Notes: generated by a model from the sequence alone, not told the origin. A DNA stretch of 64,000 nt from Bacillota bacterium (GCA_013178305.1 JABLXB010000005.1:1-64000); one strand, 5' to 3'; positions 25,875 through 35,369 are shown, counted from the first letter of the stretch. Numbers and translations are program-made.

Positions 25875-27197
25875 GTGAGTCCGGAAAGCGCGAGCGAGTT
25901 CATTACCGGCCTGGAATGGGATTGCATCCCTGAGGATGTCGTTGAGCACGCAAAGATGTGTTTGCTCGACTACCTTGCGTGCATGCGCGCAGGGTCTGCG
26001 ACTGAAGCCACTCAGGCGGCTAGACGTTTCGCGTCACTATGGTTCGGCGGACCGCAAACATCCGCTCTGGGCGGCCGTGAGAGAATGGGGTTGCTGGGGG
26101 CAGTCTTCTGTAATGCTATCGCCGCGTCTGAACTGGACATTGACGACGGTCACCGCGCGGCGCTCGGCCATCCCGGGGCAGCGATTATACCCGCCGCGTT
26201 GGGAGTGGGGGGGATGCTGCGGAGCAGCGGGAAGGAGCTGCTTGCCTCGATAATAGTCGGGTATGAGGTCGGAGTGCGGGCGGGGGAGATCATCTATTCT
26301 CAAAGCAAGGAGAGATTCTTCGGATCGGGCACGTGGGCGGCCATCGGCGTGGCTGCGGCATCCGCCCGGCTGCTCAGGCTCTCCAGGCCGCAATCATCAG
26401 CGGCTATAGGTATCGCCGAAGCGCACGCCCCCTTGACTCCGGTGATGAAGAGCATCGCCAGCGGCGCCATGGTGAAAGAAAGCCTCGGCTGGGCGGCTGT
26501 AACCGGCGTAAGCGCAGCGTTGCTGGCTCGGGAAGGATTCGAAGGAGTCGAGAGCGTCCTCGATGAAGCGAAAGAACCGCAGCGCTGGGGCGATGAGTAT
26601 TACATAAAGCGTGTCTACTTTAAGCAGTACCCCAGCTGTCGATGGTCGCACCCGGTGCTGGACGCGATCACCGCGTTACTCAGGCATCATCCCCTGGGGG
26701 CCGACGAGGTCCAGGAAGTCAGGGTTTATACCTTTGCAAAGGCGCTATCCCTCGCCAACTACCGTCCGAAGACGGTACACCACGCGCAGTACAGTATACC
26801 GTTTACAGTTGGGGCGCTCCTCGTCAGAGGAGATGTCACACCGCGCGACATTTCGCCCGAGAGTATCCACGACGCGCGTCTTCTTGATGTCGCTCGGCGA
26901 GTGAGACTCATCCTCGACCCTGACAGGGAAAAGGTCTTTCCCGACAAGTGTACCGCCAGAGTTGTGATCGTAAAGCGTGATGGAGCCTTTCTGGAATCAC
27001 CCGTCATCCAAGCGAGGGGGGACTGGGATAATCCCTTCACGAGGGAGGAGATGATAGGGAAATTCCTGAGGCTCACCACTGGAGCTCTCACCGAACACCA
27101 ACAACGGCTGACCCTGCGCCTGGTCGATGGCCTGGAACGCAGCGAGCTGCGCGAGGTCGTCGATGGAGAGGAGGAACGACAGTGCCTGGGGATTTGA
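25875..27197 (+). CDS. MmgE/PrpD-family protein
   Basis: About 440 residues. PrpD-type marks: an N-terminal helical bundle with CLLDYLACMRAG, then NAIAASELDIDDGHRAALGHPGAAIIPAALGVG, GYEVGVRAGEIIY, and a C-terminal alpha/beta domain with KQYPSCRWSHPVLDAITALL. The family includes 2-methylcitrate dehydratase, cis-aconitate decarboxylase and iminodisuccinate epimerase, so a dehydratase, epimerase or decarboxylase on a polycarboxylate is possible. GTG 25875 follows AAAGGGGGTGA; an upstream TTG (25836) overlapping the previous frame is less likely. The next gene starts inside its 3' end. Confidence 0.82.
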   Translation: MSPESASEFITGLEWDCIPEDVVEHAKMCLLDYLACMRAGSATEATQAARRFASLWFGGPQTSALGGRERMGLLGAVFCNAIAASELDIDDGHRAALGHPGAAIIPAALGVGGMLRSSGKELLASIIVGYEVGVRAGEIIYSQSKERFFGSGTWAAIGVAAASARLLRLSRPQSSAAIGIAEAHAPLTPVMKSIASGAMVKESLGWAAVTGVSAALLAREGFEGVESVLDEAKEPQRWGDEYYIKRVYFKQYPSCRWSHPVLDAITALLRHHPLGADEVQEVRVYTFAKALSLANYRPKTVHHAQYSIPFTVGALLVRGDVTPRDISPESIHDARLLDVARRVRLILDPDREKVFPDKCTARVVIVKRDGAFLESPVIQARGDWDNPFTREEMIGKFLRLTTGALTEHQQRLTLRLVDGLERSELREVVDGEEERQCLGI

Positions 27198-29128
27198 CGG
27201 ATCGGGAGACGGCTGAGATCACCGTCACAGATGAATCAGCGCTCGTCAGGACCAGGTATGTCTCGAAGTGGTGGCGTGCCATTATCTCCGTAGTAGCTGT
27301 GGCGTGGACGTGTTTTCAGGTCTACACTGGTGTTTTTGGTCTGTTCCCCGCAATGATCCAGAGGTCGGTCACACTGGGCTTCGGTCTGTTGCTGGCGTTC
27401 CTGGGTTACGGGTTTCGGAAAGCGGATCGCAGGGCCATCCGCATCTACGACTATTTCCTGGCGGCGCTGGCGGTAGCGTGCGTAGTGTACCTGTGGCTGA
27501 ACTTCAGGGTACTCGTGCATAGGGCGGGAGCTCCGCAGCCTGTGGATGTAGCGCTCGGCATTATCGTAGTCCTGCTTGTACTTGAGTCCTCCCGGCGCAC
27601 GTTGGGCTGGCCGCTAGTCATCGTGGCTTTGGTCTTTCTGTTCTACGGTGCGTTCGGCCCGATATTCCCGGGTCTTCTCGGTCACCGAGGTTATTCAGTA
27701 GCGCGGCTTGCGTCTCACTTGTATCTGACGCTTGAGGGCGTCCTGGGTATCCCAATGTCGGTGATGACTACGTATGTCTTCGCCTTTATAGTCTTCGGGG
27801 CGTTTCTTGACAGCACCGGCGGCTCGAAGGCCTTCATCGACCTTGCTTATGCACTTACCGGTAAGGCTACGGGGGGACCAGCCAAAACGGCGATCATCGG
27901 GAGCGGGCTGCTGGGAACCATATCGGGAAGCTCCCTTGCTAACGTGGTCGGAACCGGGACATTCACGATACCGCTGATGAAGAAAGTGGGGTACAAACCG
28001 TCATTCGCCGGTGGGGTTGAAGCAGCCTCGTCGTCGGGTGGTCAGATCATGCCCCCCGTAATGGGAGCGGCGGCATTCATCATGGCGGAAATGACCGGAA
28101 TACCGTACCTCCAAATATGCAAGTCCGCCGCGTTGCCCGCCGTCCTCTACTACGCCTCGATCTACGTGATGGTTCACCTCGAGGCCAAGCGACTTGGCTT
28201 AAGGCCAATACCGCCGGAAGACCTGCCGAGACTGTCGGATGCGCTGAAGAATAGCATCCAACTGATCTTCCCGATCGTAACCATCATAGGGTTGATGGTC
28301 AGGGGATACACGCCTCTCAAGGCCGCACTCTACGCCACCGCGGTTGTACTGGTAATATCTTGCCTCAGAAAAGAAACGCGCTTGACGTTCAGGAAGATGG
28401 TCGAAACCCTGGAAAAGGCGGCTTTGAACTGCATTGCGGTAACCAGCGCTTGTGCCGCCTGCGGGATTATCACAGGGGTCATCACCCTCACGGGCCTTGG
28501 GCTGAAGCTGGCCGACCTGCTGCTTCAGGCTTCCGGAGGGAATCTGGCGCTCACCCTGGTGCTAACCATGGTCGCCTCTATCCTTCTAGGAATGGGCCTG
28601 CCTACCACCGCGAAATACATCGTGTTGGCGACGATCGCCGTCCCCGCGCTCGTAACCCTCGACGTCCCGCTGATAGCGGCAAACATGTTCATCTTCTATT
28701 ACGGGATTATCGCGGAGGTGACTCCACCGGTCGCATTGACTTCATACGGCGCGGCGGCGATAGCCAACGCCCCCGGCGTCGAAACAGCGCTTCAGGGGCT
28801 ACGGTTGTCCTTCGCAGGTCTATTGCTGCCGTTCATGTTCGTGTACCATCCTGCATTGCTCATGCTCAACGTGACGATCGCGGACATGGCCCTGGCGGTT
28901 ATCAGCTCTCTCCTGGGCATCGTGGGCCTGGGTGTGAGTCTTGGCGGTTACTGGCTAACGGATTGCCTGTTCTACGAACGAGTGGCTGCGTTTGTTGCGG
29001 CCCTTCTTCTCATCAGCTTCGGAATAGTAACGGACCTCGTGGGGCTGGTACTGCTTCTCCTGGTGTACCTGAGCCAGAAGGGCCGAGTAAACAGGCACCA
29101 TCGTGCAGGTTGCGGAGCGACTCTATAG
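27182..29128 (+). CDS. TRAP transporter fused 4TM/12TM permease (TAXI type)
   Basis: 648 residues, about 16 or more membrane helices: an N-terminal DctQ-like four-helix part, then a DctM-like part with FGAFLDSTGGSKAFIDLAYALTG, GTISGSSLANVVGTGTFTIPLM, SSSGGQIMPPVMGAAAFIMAE, GMGLPTTAKYIVLATIAVPAL and EVTPPVALTSYGAAAIA. This fusion is typical of TAXI-TRAP systems, whose binding protein is encoded next. AGGAGGAACGACA precedes GTG 27182, inside the 3' end of the MmgE/PrpD gene. Confidence 0.92.
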   Translation: MPGDLTDRETAEITVTDESALVRTRYVSKWWRAIISVVAVAWTCFQVYTGVFGLFPAMIQRSVTLGFGLLLAFLGYGFRKADRRAIRIYDYFLAALAVACVVYLWLNFRVLVHRAGAPQPVDVALGIIVVLLVLESSRRTLGWPLVIVALVFLFYGAFGPIFPGLLGHRGYSVARLASHLYLTLEGVLGIPMSVMTTYVFAFIVFGAFLDSTGGSKAFIDLAYALTGKATGGPAKTAIIGSGLLGTISGSSLANVVGTGTFTIPLMKKVGYKPSFAGGVEAASSSGGQIMPPVMGAAAFIMAEMTGIPYLQICKSAALPAVLYYASIYVMVHLEAKRLGLRPIPPEDLPRLSDALKNSIQLIFPIVTIIGLMVRGYTPLKAALYATAVVLVISCLRKETRLTFRKMVETLEKAALNCIAVTSACAACGIITGVITLTGLGLKLADLLLQASGGNLALTLVLTMVASILLGMGLPTTAKYIVLATIAVPALVTLDVPLIAANMFIFYYGIIAEVTPPVALTSYGAAAIANAPGVETALQGLRLSFAGLLLPFMFVYHPALLMLNVTIADMALAVISSLLGIVGLGVSLGGYWLTDCLFYERVAAFVAALLLISFGIVTDLVGLVLLLLVYLSQKGRVNRHHRAGCGATL

Positions 29129-29259
29129 CGCCGGTGAAACGACAGGAGGGCTAGACTCCGGGTAGGCGAGGAGGTGGGAATGCCGACGAAGCGTGAGGCG
29201 GGGATCTCGCAGTGAGGGCCGTTCTCCAGTATGGCGTACTCTATAAGGGGGTTAGTGCA

Positions 29260-30252
29260 ATGAGAAAGCCGGTCGCGGCACTATTGGCCCTGAGCATGGT
29301 GTGTTTCGTGCTTTCCGGGGTAGGTGGCTGCACCAAGCCAGCAGAGAAGCCGAAAGAGCAGTCCGGTCCCCTTCGTTTGTCGATCGCAACGGGCGGAGTG
29401 GCGGGAGTCTATTACCCCCTCGGAGGTGCGATAGCCTCCGTAATAAACACCAAGATGAAGAATGCAAATTGCTCGGTGGAGACTACCGGAGGGTCGGTTG
29501 CCAATATTCACCTCATTAAGGGCGGCTCCGCGAACCTCGCATTCTCGGCAGCAAACGTATTCTATGATGCGGTGAAGGGGATCGGAGCGTTCAAGGACCA
29601 GAAAGTCGAGTCCGCCAGAGCCATCCTCAGCCTTTACCCGGAGGCCGTACAGATCGTGACCCTGGCGGATTCGGGCATCAAGACAGTGAATGATCTGAAG
29701 GGCAAGAAAGTGGCCGTGGGCGACATGGGAAGCGGCACCGAGTTGATGGCCCGTGAGATCCTCAAACTATACGGCATGACCTATGACGACATTACGGAAG
29801 ACTACCTGGGCTTTTCTGAGGCTGCCAACGGTTTGAAGGACCGCACCATCGCCGCAGGGTTCATCTGGGCAGGGGTGCCTACAGCGGGCATAATGGACCT
29901 CACGTCGCAGAACAAGATATCGCTGGTACAAATAGATGAAGCCAGGATTAACGACCTCACCCAGCGGCTACCGTATTGCACCGTGATGAAGATAGTGGGC
30001 GGGACATACAAGGGCCTCGATACGGAGGTAACCACAATAGCCATCCCCGCGATTCTAATCGGACGCGCAGACCTCTCGGATGAGTTCGTTTACAGCCTGC
30101 TCAAGGCCATCTTTGATAACAAGAAGATGCTTGAACAAGCTCACGTAAGGGGCAAAGATATCAGCTTGCAGACGGCGCTAAACGGATTGAAAGGAATCCC
30201 GCTACACCCGGGTGCCGAGAGATTCTTCAAGGAAGCAGGATTGCTCAAATAG
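29260..30252 (+). CDS. TAXI-family TRAP substrate-binding lipoprotein
   Basis: 330 residues with a signal peptide and lipobox GVGGC near residues 19-23. The mature part has the family signature LSIATGGVAGVYYPLGGAIA, then NIHLIKGGSANLAFSAANVFYDA, VKTVNDLKGKKVAVGDMGSGTE-like (IKTVNDLKGKKVAVGDMGSG) and the C-terminal LHPGAERFFKEAG. It delivers substrate to the fused permease. ATG 29260 begins the signal peptide; a longer upstream reading has no ribosome site. Substrate is unknown but likely the methylated compound or acid used by the island. Confidence 0.92.
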   Translation: MRKPVAALLALSMVCFVLSGVGGCTKPAEKPKEQSGPLRLSIATGGVAGVYYPLGGAIASVINTKMKNANCSVETTGGSVANIHLIKGGSANLAFSAANVFYDAVKGIGAFKDQKVESARAILSLYPEAVQIVTLADSGIKTVNDLKGKKVAVGDMGSGTELMAREILKLYGMTYDDITEDYLGFSEAANGLKDRTIAAGFIWAGVPTAGIMDLTSQNKISLVQIDEARINDLTQRLPYCTVMKIVGGTYKGLDTEVTTIAIPAILIGRADLSDEFVYSLLKAIFDNKKMLEQAHVRGKDISLQTALNGLKGIPLHPGAERFFKEAGLLK

Positions 30253-30267
30253 CCACAAACGAGGGTG

Positions 30268-30303
30268 AACGGCGGACCACCCGTCGGCGGGAGGTCCGCC
30301 GTT
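30268..30303 (+). terminator. hairpin between the TAXI gene and the MTHFR-like gene
   Basis: AACGGCGGACC (30268-30278) pairs perfectly with GGTCCGCCGTT (30293-30303) around a 14-nt loop. TTCC rather than a T-run follows, so it may only partly terminate, letting the last gene be expressed at a lower level. Confidence 0.6.
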
Positions 30304-30362
30304 TCCGGTGCCGGTCGCAGACCCGGGGGCGCCGGACTTGTGGGCGAGGGGAGGCCGGGGAG

Positions 30363-31241
30363 ATGAGCGCGAAGAAGGTCATTGACAAACATTTCATGGA
30401 ACTGCTGACGCCGAGGCAGAATTCGGCCGACATAGAAGGCGACCTGGCGAAGTTCGAGCAAAGGTATCGCCTGTTCCTTGTAAACGACTACGTCATATCG
30501 ATAACGGATAATCCAATGGGGAATCTCTCTTACACCGGCCCCGAAGTCATCGGCATGCTCGACCTGCCGGTTGGCCCGGAGAATCTCATAATCCACCTCA
30601 ACACATTTCACAGGAAGACTGACGAGCAATATGACCCGGCGGTGGATCAGAACGAGCAGGACTTGGACATCCTGCTTCAGCATGCGATTCGGCAGGGGGT
30701 TAAGTACCTGCTGTGCGTGTCAGGGGACGGGAGCGAGAGGTTGCCGAGGCTGAGACCCGAGGACCTCGGCTATGACCCGGCGACGATAAGGGCGGTGACT
30801 TCGGTCCAGCTTATCGAGTATATCAGGAGTGCGTATCCGGGTCAGTTTACGATCGGAGTGGCGTTCAACCAGTACGAACCGCCAAAAGAAGAAATGGAGA
30901 AACTGGAACGCAAGCTAGCGGTAGGCGCGTCGTTCATCATATCGCAGCCTGTAGCCATGAATGAATCAAGCGACTCACGCATCAGTGCAGCCAACCGGGC
31001 GTTGAGGGATATGATTAAGGTGGCTGACGATGCAGGGATACAGGTCATCCTCGAAGCGTGGATGTCTCAAAAACTCGCATACTTACTTCCTGAGTGTGTG
31101 GGGTATGACATTGACTTCGGCAGCTTCGAGCCGTATTCAAATCTCAGGGCTATCAGGGAGGCGTACCCTGAGAGAAACCTCTACCTTAGCATGATATTCG
31201 GTCCCCAGGGACTTGAACGCGTGAAGCCTTTGCTCGGGTAG
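30363..31241 (+). CDS. methylenetetrahydrofolate-reductase-like protein
   Basis: 292 residues resembling the MetF TIM barrel: an early VNDYVISITDNPMGNLSYTG strand, IIHLNTFHRKTDEQ, GVKYLLCVSGDGSER, YPGQFTIGVAFNQYEPPKEE and LERKLAVGASFIISQP, the strand where MetF holds FAD. MetF enzymes interconvert methyl- and methylene-tetrahydrofolate. At the end of a corrinoid methyl-transfer operon it would oxidise the methyl group bound to folate. The N-terminal Glu of MetF is not obvious, so the exact reaction is uncertain. AGGCCGGGGAG precedes the ATG. Confidence 0.72.
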   Translation: MSAKKVIDKHFMELLTPRQNSADIEGDLAKFEQRYRLFLVNDYVISITDNPMGNLSYTGPEVIGMLDLPVGPENLIIHLNTFHRKTDEQYDPAVDQNEQDLDILLQHAIRQGVKYLLCVSGDGSERLPRLRPEDLGYDPATIRAVTSVQLIEYIRSAYPGQFTIGVAFNQYEPPKEEMEKLERKLAVGASFIISQPVAMNESSDSRISAANRALRDMIKVADDAGIQVILEAWMSQKLAYLLPECVGYDIDFGSFEPYSNLRAIREAYPERNLYLSMIFGPQGLERVKPLLG

Positions 31242-31392
31242 TGCGTCTTATGGAATACGGTTTTCGGCCAGACCCTGAATAGTCCGAGAACGTGGTGATT
31301 TAGAGCGAGAGGCTCCCAGACCCCAACGCCCCAACAAAACAGAAACGGCGTCTCGGCCATCATCCTGACCGAAACCCCGCCAATCTTCGATA

Positions 31393-31477
31393 TGGTGTCG
31401 GGAGCGGGACTTGAACCCGCACGGTGTTCACCATACGCCCCTCAAACGTACGCGTCTGCCAATTCCGCCATCCCGAC
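31393..31477 (-). tRNA. tRNA-Leu(GAG)
   Basis: Minus-strand cloverleaf: acceptor GTCGGGA/TCCCGAC, D arm GGCGGAATTGGCAGAC, anticodon stem TACGT/GCGTA around the loop TTGAGGG (anticodon GAG), a long variable arm with GGTG/CACC as in class II tRNAs, T arm GCGGG-TTCAAGT-CCCGC, discriminator A and an encoded CCA. All pairs close. Its 3' half is duplicated at 22382-22445, so it is probably the integration site of the segment to its left. Confidence 0.95.
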
Positions 31478-31602
31478 ACGTACAATGGCCGGTTTATTCT
31501 GGGTTTTGGGTCTGTCATGAGCTTCTCACCGTCTGCTAACCCCACACGTCCGGGGGTAGTTTGAGTCAAATCACAGTCGAGCCAGAGTCCAGAAAACAGC
31601 GA

Positions 31603-31628
31603 GCGCCCCGGGGTTGACCCCAGGGCGC
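31603..31628 (-). terminator. terminator hairpin for the leftward hypothetical gene
   Basis: On the minus strand GCGCCCTGGGGT pairs with ACCCCGGGGCGC around a 2-nt centre (one A/C bulge-type mismatch), 20 nt after the stop codon, with TTTT a few bases further on. It fits a factor-independent terminator. Confidence 0.65.
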
Positions 31629-31647
31629 CCAATAGAGGGGCTACGCT

Positions 31648-32151
31648 CTACGCCATGCGCTGGAACATGACCTCTTTGCCATTTGGCAGGGTGACGGTAT
31701 GCTTGTCGCCAACCTGAATCTTGGCCTCTTCGAGCCCTGTGAGCGCCCAGAACTCCTCCGCCGACAGAACGCCCTCGCCGTTCTTCCCAGCCTTACCGTT
31801 CGACCCTCTCGATAGCCTCCACATTGCCCGGCTCACTTCGGCCTGGAACGGGATCTGGCCGCTCGTCTCCCAGTAGTACACTACCTTCCGGTTCTCACCG
31901 TTGGCGCTACCGTTCATGGCCTTGTACTTCTCCGGTATGTCGATCCCGAGTAGCTGGGCAGCCTTGATCGCGTTCTTGATCGGGGCGCTAATCTGGTACT
32001 CGACCTCTTGCAGCTCCTTGTTGATCTTGGCGAGTTTCTCCTGGACCTTGGTTTTCTCCTGGAGATAGTTGGTCCGCTTGAGCTCCAACTTTTCGAGGTC
32101 ACCTTGGCCGACTGACGCTAGTAGTTGCTCGAAAGTCGCCTTCTCAGTCAT
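31648..32151 (-). CDS. hypothetical coiled-coil protein
   Basis: 167 residues, no family recognised. Residues 1-60 are strongly charged and heptad-like (DLEKLELKRTNYLQEKTKVQ, EKLAKINKELQEVEYQ), predicting a coiled coil. The C-terminal half (SRAMWRLSRGSNGKAGKNGE, LSAEEFWALTGLEE) looks like a small globular domain ending in a beta hairpin (VGDKHTVTLPNGKEVMFQ). GGAGGG lies 8 nt before ATG 32151. A minus-strand TTGACA (32240-32235) with TAGCCT 17 nt on could be its promoter. It has its own terminator and sits just outside the tRNA-Leu. Confidence 0.65.
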   Translation of the reverse strand: MTEKATFEQLLASVGQGDLEKLELKRTNYLQEKTKVQEKLAKINKELQEVEYQISAPIKNAIKAAQLLGIDIPEKYKAMNGSANGENRKVVYYWETSGQIPFQAEVSRAMWRLSRGSNGKAGKNGEGVLSAEEFWALTGLEEAKIQVGDKHTVTLPNGKEVMFQRMA

Positions 32152-32410
32152 TGGTAGCCCTCCCTCAGCCATCTAGATTGATTACGGCGCGATATCGCCG
32201 TTCAGCCTAGTCAGGCTACCAGTGTCTGGCGATAATGTCAACAACATTATTCCGATATATCGGTAACGGGGTGTAGCCTTGCACGGTAGATGACCCTGAT
32301 CCGGGGCTACCGGTTGCAGGTTGGTTGTCACCGGAGGCGCTTGGCAAGACTCTCCAGTGTGCTAGGATTCTTTCAGTATCTTTGGCTTCTGGGGAGGTAT
32401 TCGATTCCAC

Positions 32411-32949
32411 ATGCAGATCGTTTGGGACTTCGGGGTGGGAATCAAGGAATATGTCGAGAACTTTAGCTCCATTGTGTTTCCGCTGCTTCTCGAGTGTCCT
32501 GTGTGCGGAGCAGGCATTCCGCTGGAACGCCATGGTTTTTATCCCCGCAACGCCCTGCCGTGCGCCGTTGAGTACCGCATATCCATCATGAGGTACCTCT
32601 GCAAATCCTGCTGCCACACGGTTTCCCTTCTGCCGTCCTTCCTCCTGCCCCGTTTCCAGCATACCCGGGAGGTAATCCTGCAAAGTTGCGGGTGATGTTC
32701 TCAAGGCGACGGTTATTGCCGTACCGCCAGAGCGCCTATCACTACAGAAAGAGGTTTCAGCGCAATGTCCTGGCCATCGTCTCTGCACTGAGAGACGCAG
32801 GCTGCCGCGAGCGCCTGCCCGACGACGAGAACGAAAGGGCCATAAAGCTAGTGGACCGGTTGAGCATGCTGACGCTGCCAGACTCCCCAGTCGGTAACGG
32901 TCAGTTCTCCATCCGGATCCTAACCAACTTCATGGCGCTTTCATTGTAA
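32411..32949 (+). pseudogene. transposon-associated zinc-ribbon protein (DUF6431-like), frameshifted
   Basis: The first part, to about 32693, has CPVCGAGIPLERHGFYPRNA and YLCKSCCHTVSLLPSFLLPR, two CxxC knuckles. The frame then closes; in a second frame from 32686 the same protein seems to continue as LPYRQSAYHYRKRFQRNV and NERAIKLVDRLS to 32949. Proteins of this kind sit upstream of DDE-transposase plus ATPase pairs in Firmicutes. No slippery heptamer is visible at the junction, so decay is more likely than programmed shifting. Confidence 0.6.
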
Positions 32950-33097
32950 CAGACCGGCCCACCATCTTGGCAAGTGGGGTTTCCCCACACAACATTTGCG
33001 TGGCGGTCGTACAGGCTGCGCCCTTACAATGTCTTTGTGCGTGGGGTTAACCGGTTAACCTCCAGAAACTCCTACGAATTGGCTGGAGGTGTTCAAA

Positions 33098-34395
33098 TTG
33101 CCCCTGAGCGAAGACCAGAAGACGGACGTGGCCCTGTATCGTTTTTCCCTTTTGGCGCCGATCCTGAATAACCAGGTTGACGACGTCAAGGCGTACCTCG
33201 ATGAAGTCGCCTCGACCATGTACGACGTCCCTCACTACGGCCGGCGACAGTATAGCGCTCGCACTGTCAGGCGCTGGCTCTGGGAGTACAGGCGGGACGG
33301 GCTGGACGCCCTGAAGCCACAGAGGAGAAAGGACTCCGGTTCCTTCCGCTCCATCCCGCAGCCGTTGCAGGATAAGATACTTGCCGCCAGGCGGGAGAGT
33401 CCCCTGGCCACTGTCACCCTGTTTTACGAGGAACTCCTCCGCTCCGGAGCGCTCCTCCGAGCCGACGCCTCTTACTACTCGGTATACAGGCTCCTTCGAA
33501 AGCACGGCTTGGTGAGGGTTCCCGACGCGCCCGCGTCCACCAGGGAGCGCAAGAAGTTCGCCTTCGAGCAGGTCAATCGATTGTGGCAGGGCGACATGAT
33601 GGTTGGTCCATACATACTCGTGGATGGGCGGAGGAAATCGAGCAGCCTGTTCGCATTCATCGACGACTGCTCTCGGCTCGTGCCCTTTGGCAGGTTCGAC
33701 ATCGACCAGGATTTCGACGCGCTCAAGCGGGTGTACATCGAGGCTGTCGTCCGGCGGGGCATCCCCAGACCGTTTATCTGGACAACGCCAAGGTTTACCG
33801 CTCCAAACTGTTCCATGAGGCGCTGGCCAGGATGGGCACGATCATTGCGCACACACAGCCGTACGACGCAGCCAGCAAGGGAAAGATTGAGCGCTTCTTC
33901 AAGACGGTAAGGGAGAGATTCCTTCCCACAATCGGCGAACCAAGTTCAATCGAGGACCTCAACCAGGCGTTCTGGCGATGGCTCGAAGAGGACTACCACC
34001 GCCGGGTCCACTCCTCATTGGGCATGTCACCCCTGGATAAATACCTGTCCCAGGCAAACAGCATCAAACTGGTCTCCGACCCCGACGCTGTAAGGAAGTT
34101 GTTTTTGAAAAGGGAGGCTCGCCGGGTGAACAAGGACTCCACCATATCCGTCATGGGGGCCTTCTTCGAGGTTCCTGCTGAACTCGTGGGCCAGCGCATC
34201 GATATCCGCTTCGACCCCAACGACCTGGAGCAGGTGTTCCTGTACCGTGACGACGAGTTCCTGGGGACGGGGACTCCGGTGAGAATCGCCGACAACGCGC
34301 TGGTGAAGAGAAACCGAACCTCTCCGCCGGCGGACATGCCGCTGCTCTCATTCTGTGAGGCGCTGAAGAGGAAGGAGGGAGCAGGCGGTGTATAG
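33098..34395 (+). pseudogene. DDE (Mu/IS21-like) transposase, one-base frameshift
   Basis: TTG 33098 follows GGAGG. N-terminal HTH (YSARTVRRWLWEYRRDGLDALKP), then the RNase H-like integrase core: LWQGDMMVGPYI (first Asp), SLFAFIDDCSRLVPFG, and after a frameshift at 33765-33771 (a C run probably one base short) VYLDNAKVYRSKLFHEAL (second Asp) and SKGKIERFFKTVRERFLP (Glu), then a Mu-type C-terminal barrel. All catalytic residues survive, but not in one frame. It overlaps the ATPase gene by 8 nt. Confidence 0.82.
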
Positions 34396-35187
34396 GGCCT
34401 TCTACTCCCTGGCCGGCAGGCCGTTCACCAAGGAAATCAAGGCCGCCGACATGTTCCCGTCATCCTCGCAGCAGGAATGCCAGGCGAGGCTCGGCTACCT
34501 CAGGGACAACAGGGGCATAGGCTTGCTTGTCGGTGAGCCAGGTTCGGGCAAGACAGCCGCTTTGAGGGCCTTCGTCTCGTCCCTCAACCCAGCGCTGTAC
34601 AATCCGATCTATTTCCCGCTATCCACTGTCACCGTCCGCGATTTCTACCGTGGCCTGGCCTTGAGCCTGAATATCGAGCCGGCCTCCCGGAGAATCGACG
34701 TGTTCCACCAGATCCAGGGCGCCGTGCTGTCAGGTTACCAGGGCAAGAAAGTCACACCGTTCATCGTCCTGGATGAGATGCACCTGGCGAGTACGGACTT
34801 CCTTTCGGACCTCCATCTGCTCTTCAATTACGCAATGGACTCAGCGAATCCGTTCGTGCTCGTTCTCTGCGGACTACCTCAACTTGGCCCAAACTCTCCC
34901 TTGTTCACCACCAGCCGCTAAGCCAGAGGATCATAACGCGATATAAGATGCAGCCCATGGGGAAGGAGGAGGTCAACGCCTACATCGACCACCAGATGAA
35001 ACTCGCTGGGGCGAACTATCCCATCTTCTCCGAGTCCGCCCTGGAGGCTATTGCCACAGTCAGCCGTGGCCTACCTCGCCTGATCAACAACCTTGCTACT
35101 ACTGCCCTGGTCTATGGCTGCCAGAGAGGACTCAAGCAGGTCAACGAAGAAGCGGTCCGCCTGGCGGCTGTCGAACATGGCCTGTGA
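34388..35187 (+). pseudogene. ExeA/TniB-like AAA ATPase of the transposon, frameshifted
   Basis: GLLVGEPGSGKTAALRAF (Walker A) near residue 45 and TPFIVLDEMHLAS (Walker B) near 130 mark an ATPase of the target-selection type. The frame ends at 34921, but one base of shift near 34885 restores LSLVHHQPLSQRIITRYKMQ and then EEVNAYIDHQMKLAG and SRGLPRLINNLATTALV, the normal C-terminal half, to 35187. So the gene is one frameshift from intact, like its two partners. Confidence 0.8.
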
Positions 35188-35345
35188 CGCGTCGGGGCCG
35201 GCTCCCCGCGGGCCGGCCCAACCCTGCTCAGCGCCAGACACTCTGCAAGTCACTAATCCTGCAACCGCGCCAGGCCCATGTGCCACACAGCCCGCAAAGC
35301 TTGCAGAATCAGGCGGCTTGCCTGACCCAAGAAGTCTGAAAAAAC

Positions 35346-35369
35346 GCAAGACACTTATTGTGCAAGACA
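35346..35369. repeat. GCAAGACA direct repeats at the transposon's right side
   Basis: GCAAGACA occurs at 35346-35353 and 35362-35369, 16 bp apart, within the last 45 bp before the next ORF. Repeated short sites near an end are typical of transposons with a DDE transposase plus ATPase. Bases 35188-35345 contain no gene. Confidence 0.4.

Larger units (their letters stand above)
22446..31392. mobile_element. tRNA-Leu-bounded 9-kb genomic island (integrase not seen)
   Basis: The segment starts at the 3' end of an intact tRNA-Leu (31393) and ends at a 64-bp copy of that 3' end (22382-22445), in the same orientation: the standard geometry of a site-specific island. Cargo: IclR, MttB-type methyltransferase, corrinoid protein, MtgA stump, MmgE/PrpD, TAXI-type TRAP permease and binding protein, MTHFR-like protein. 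There is no integrase or excisionase, so it is either decayed or mobilised in trans. Confidence 0.6.

Noticed and set aside
32650-32700. programmed frameshift in the transposon zinc-ribbon gene
   Set aside because: No slippery A or T heptamer and no obvious downstream stem at the junction; simple decay explains it, as in the two neighbouring genes.
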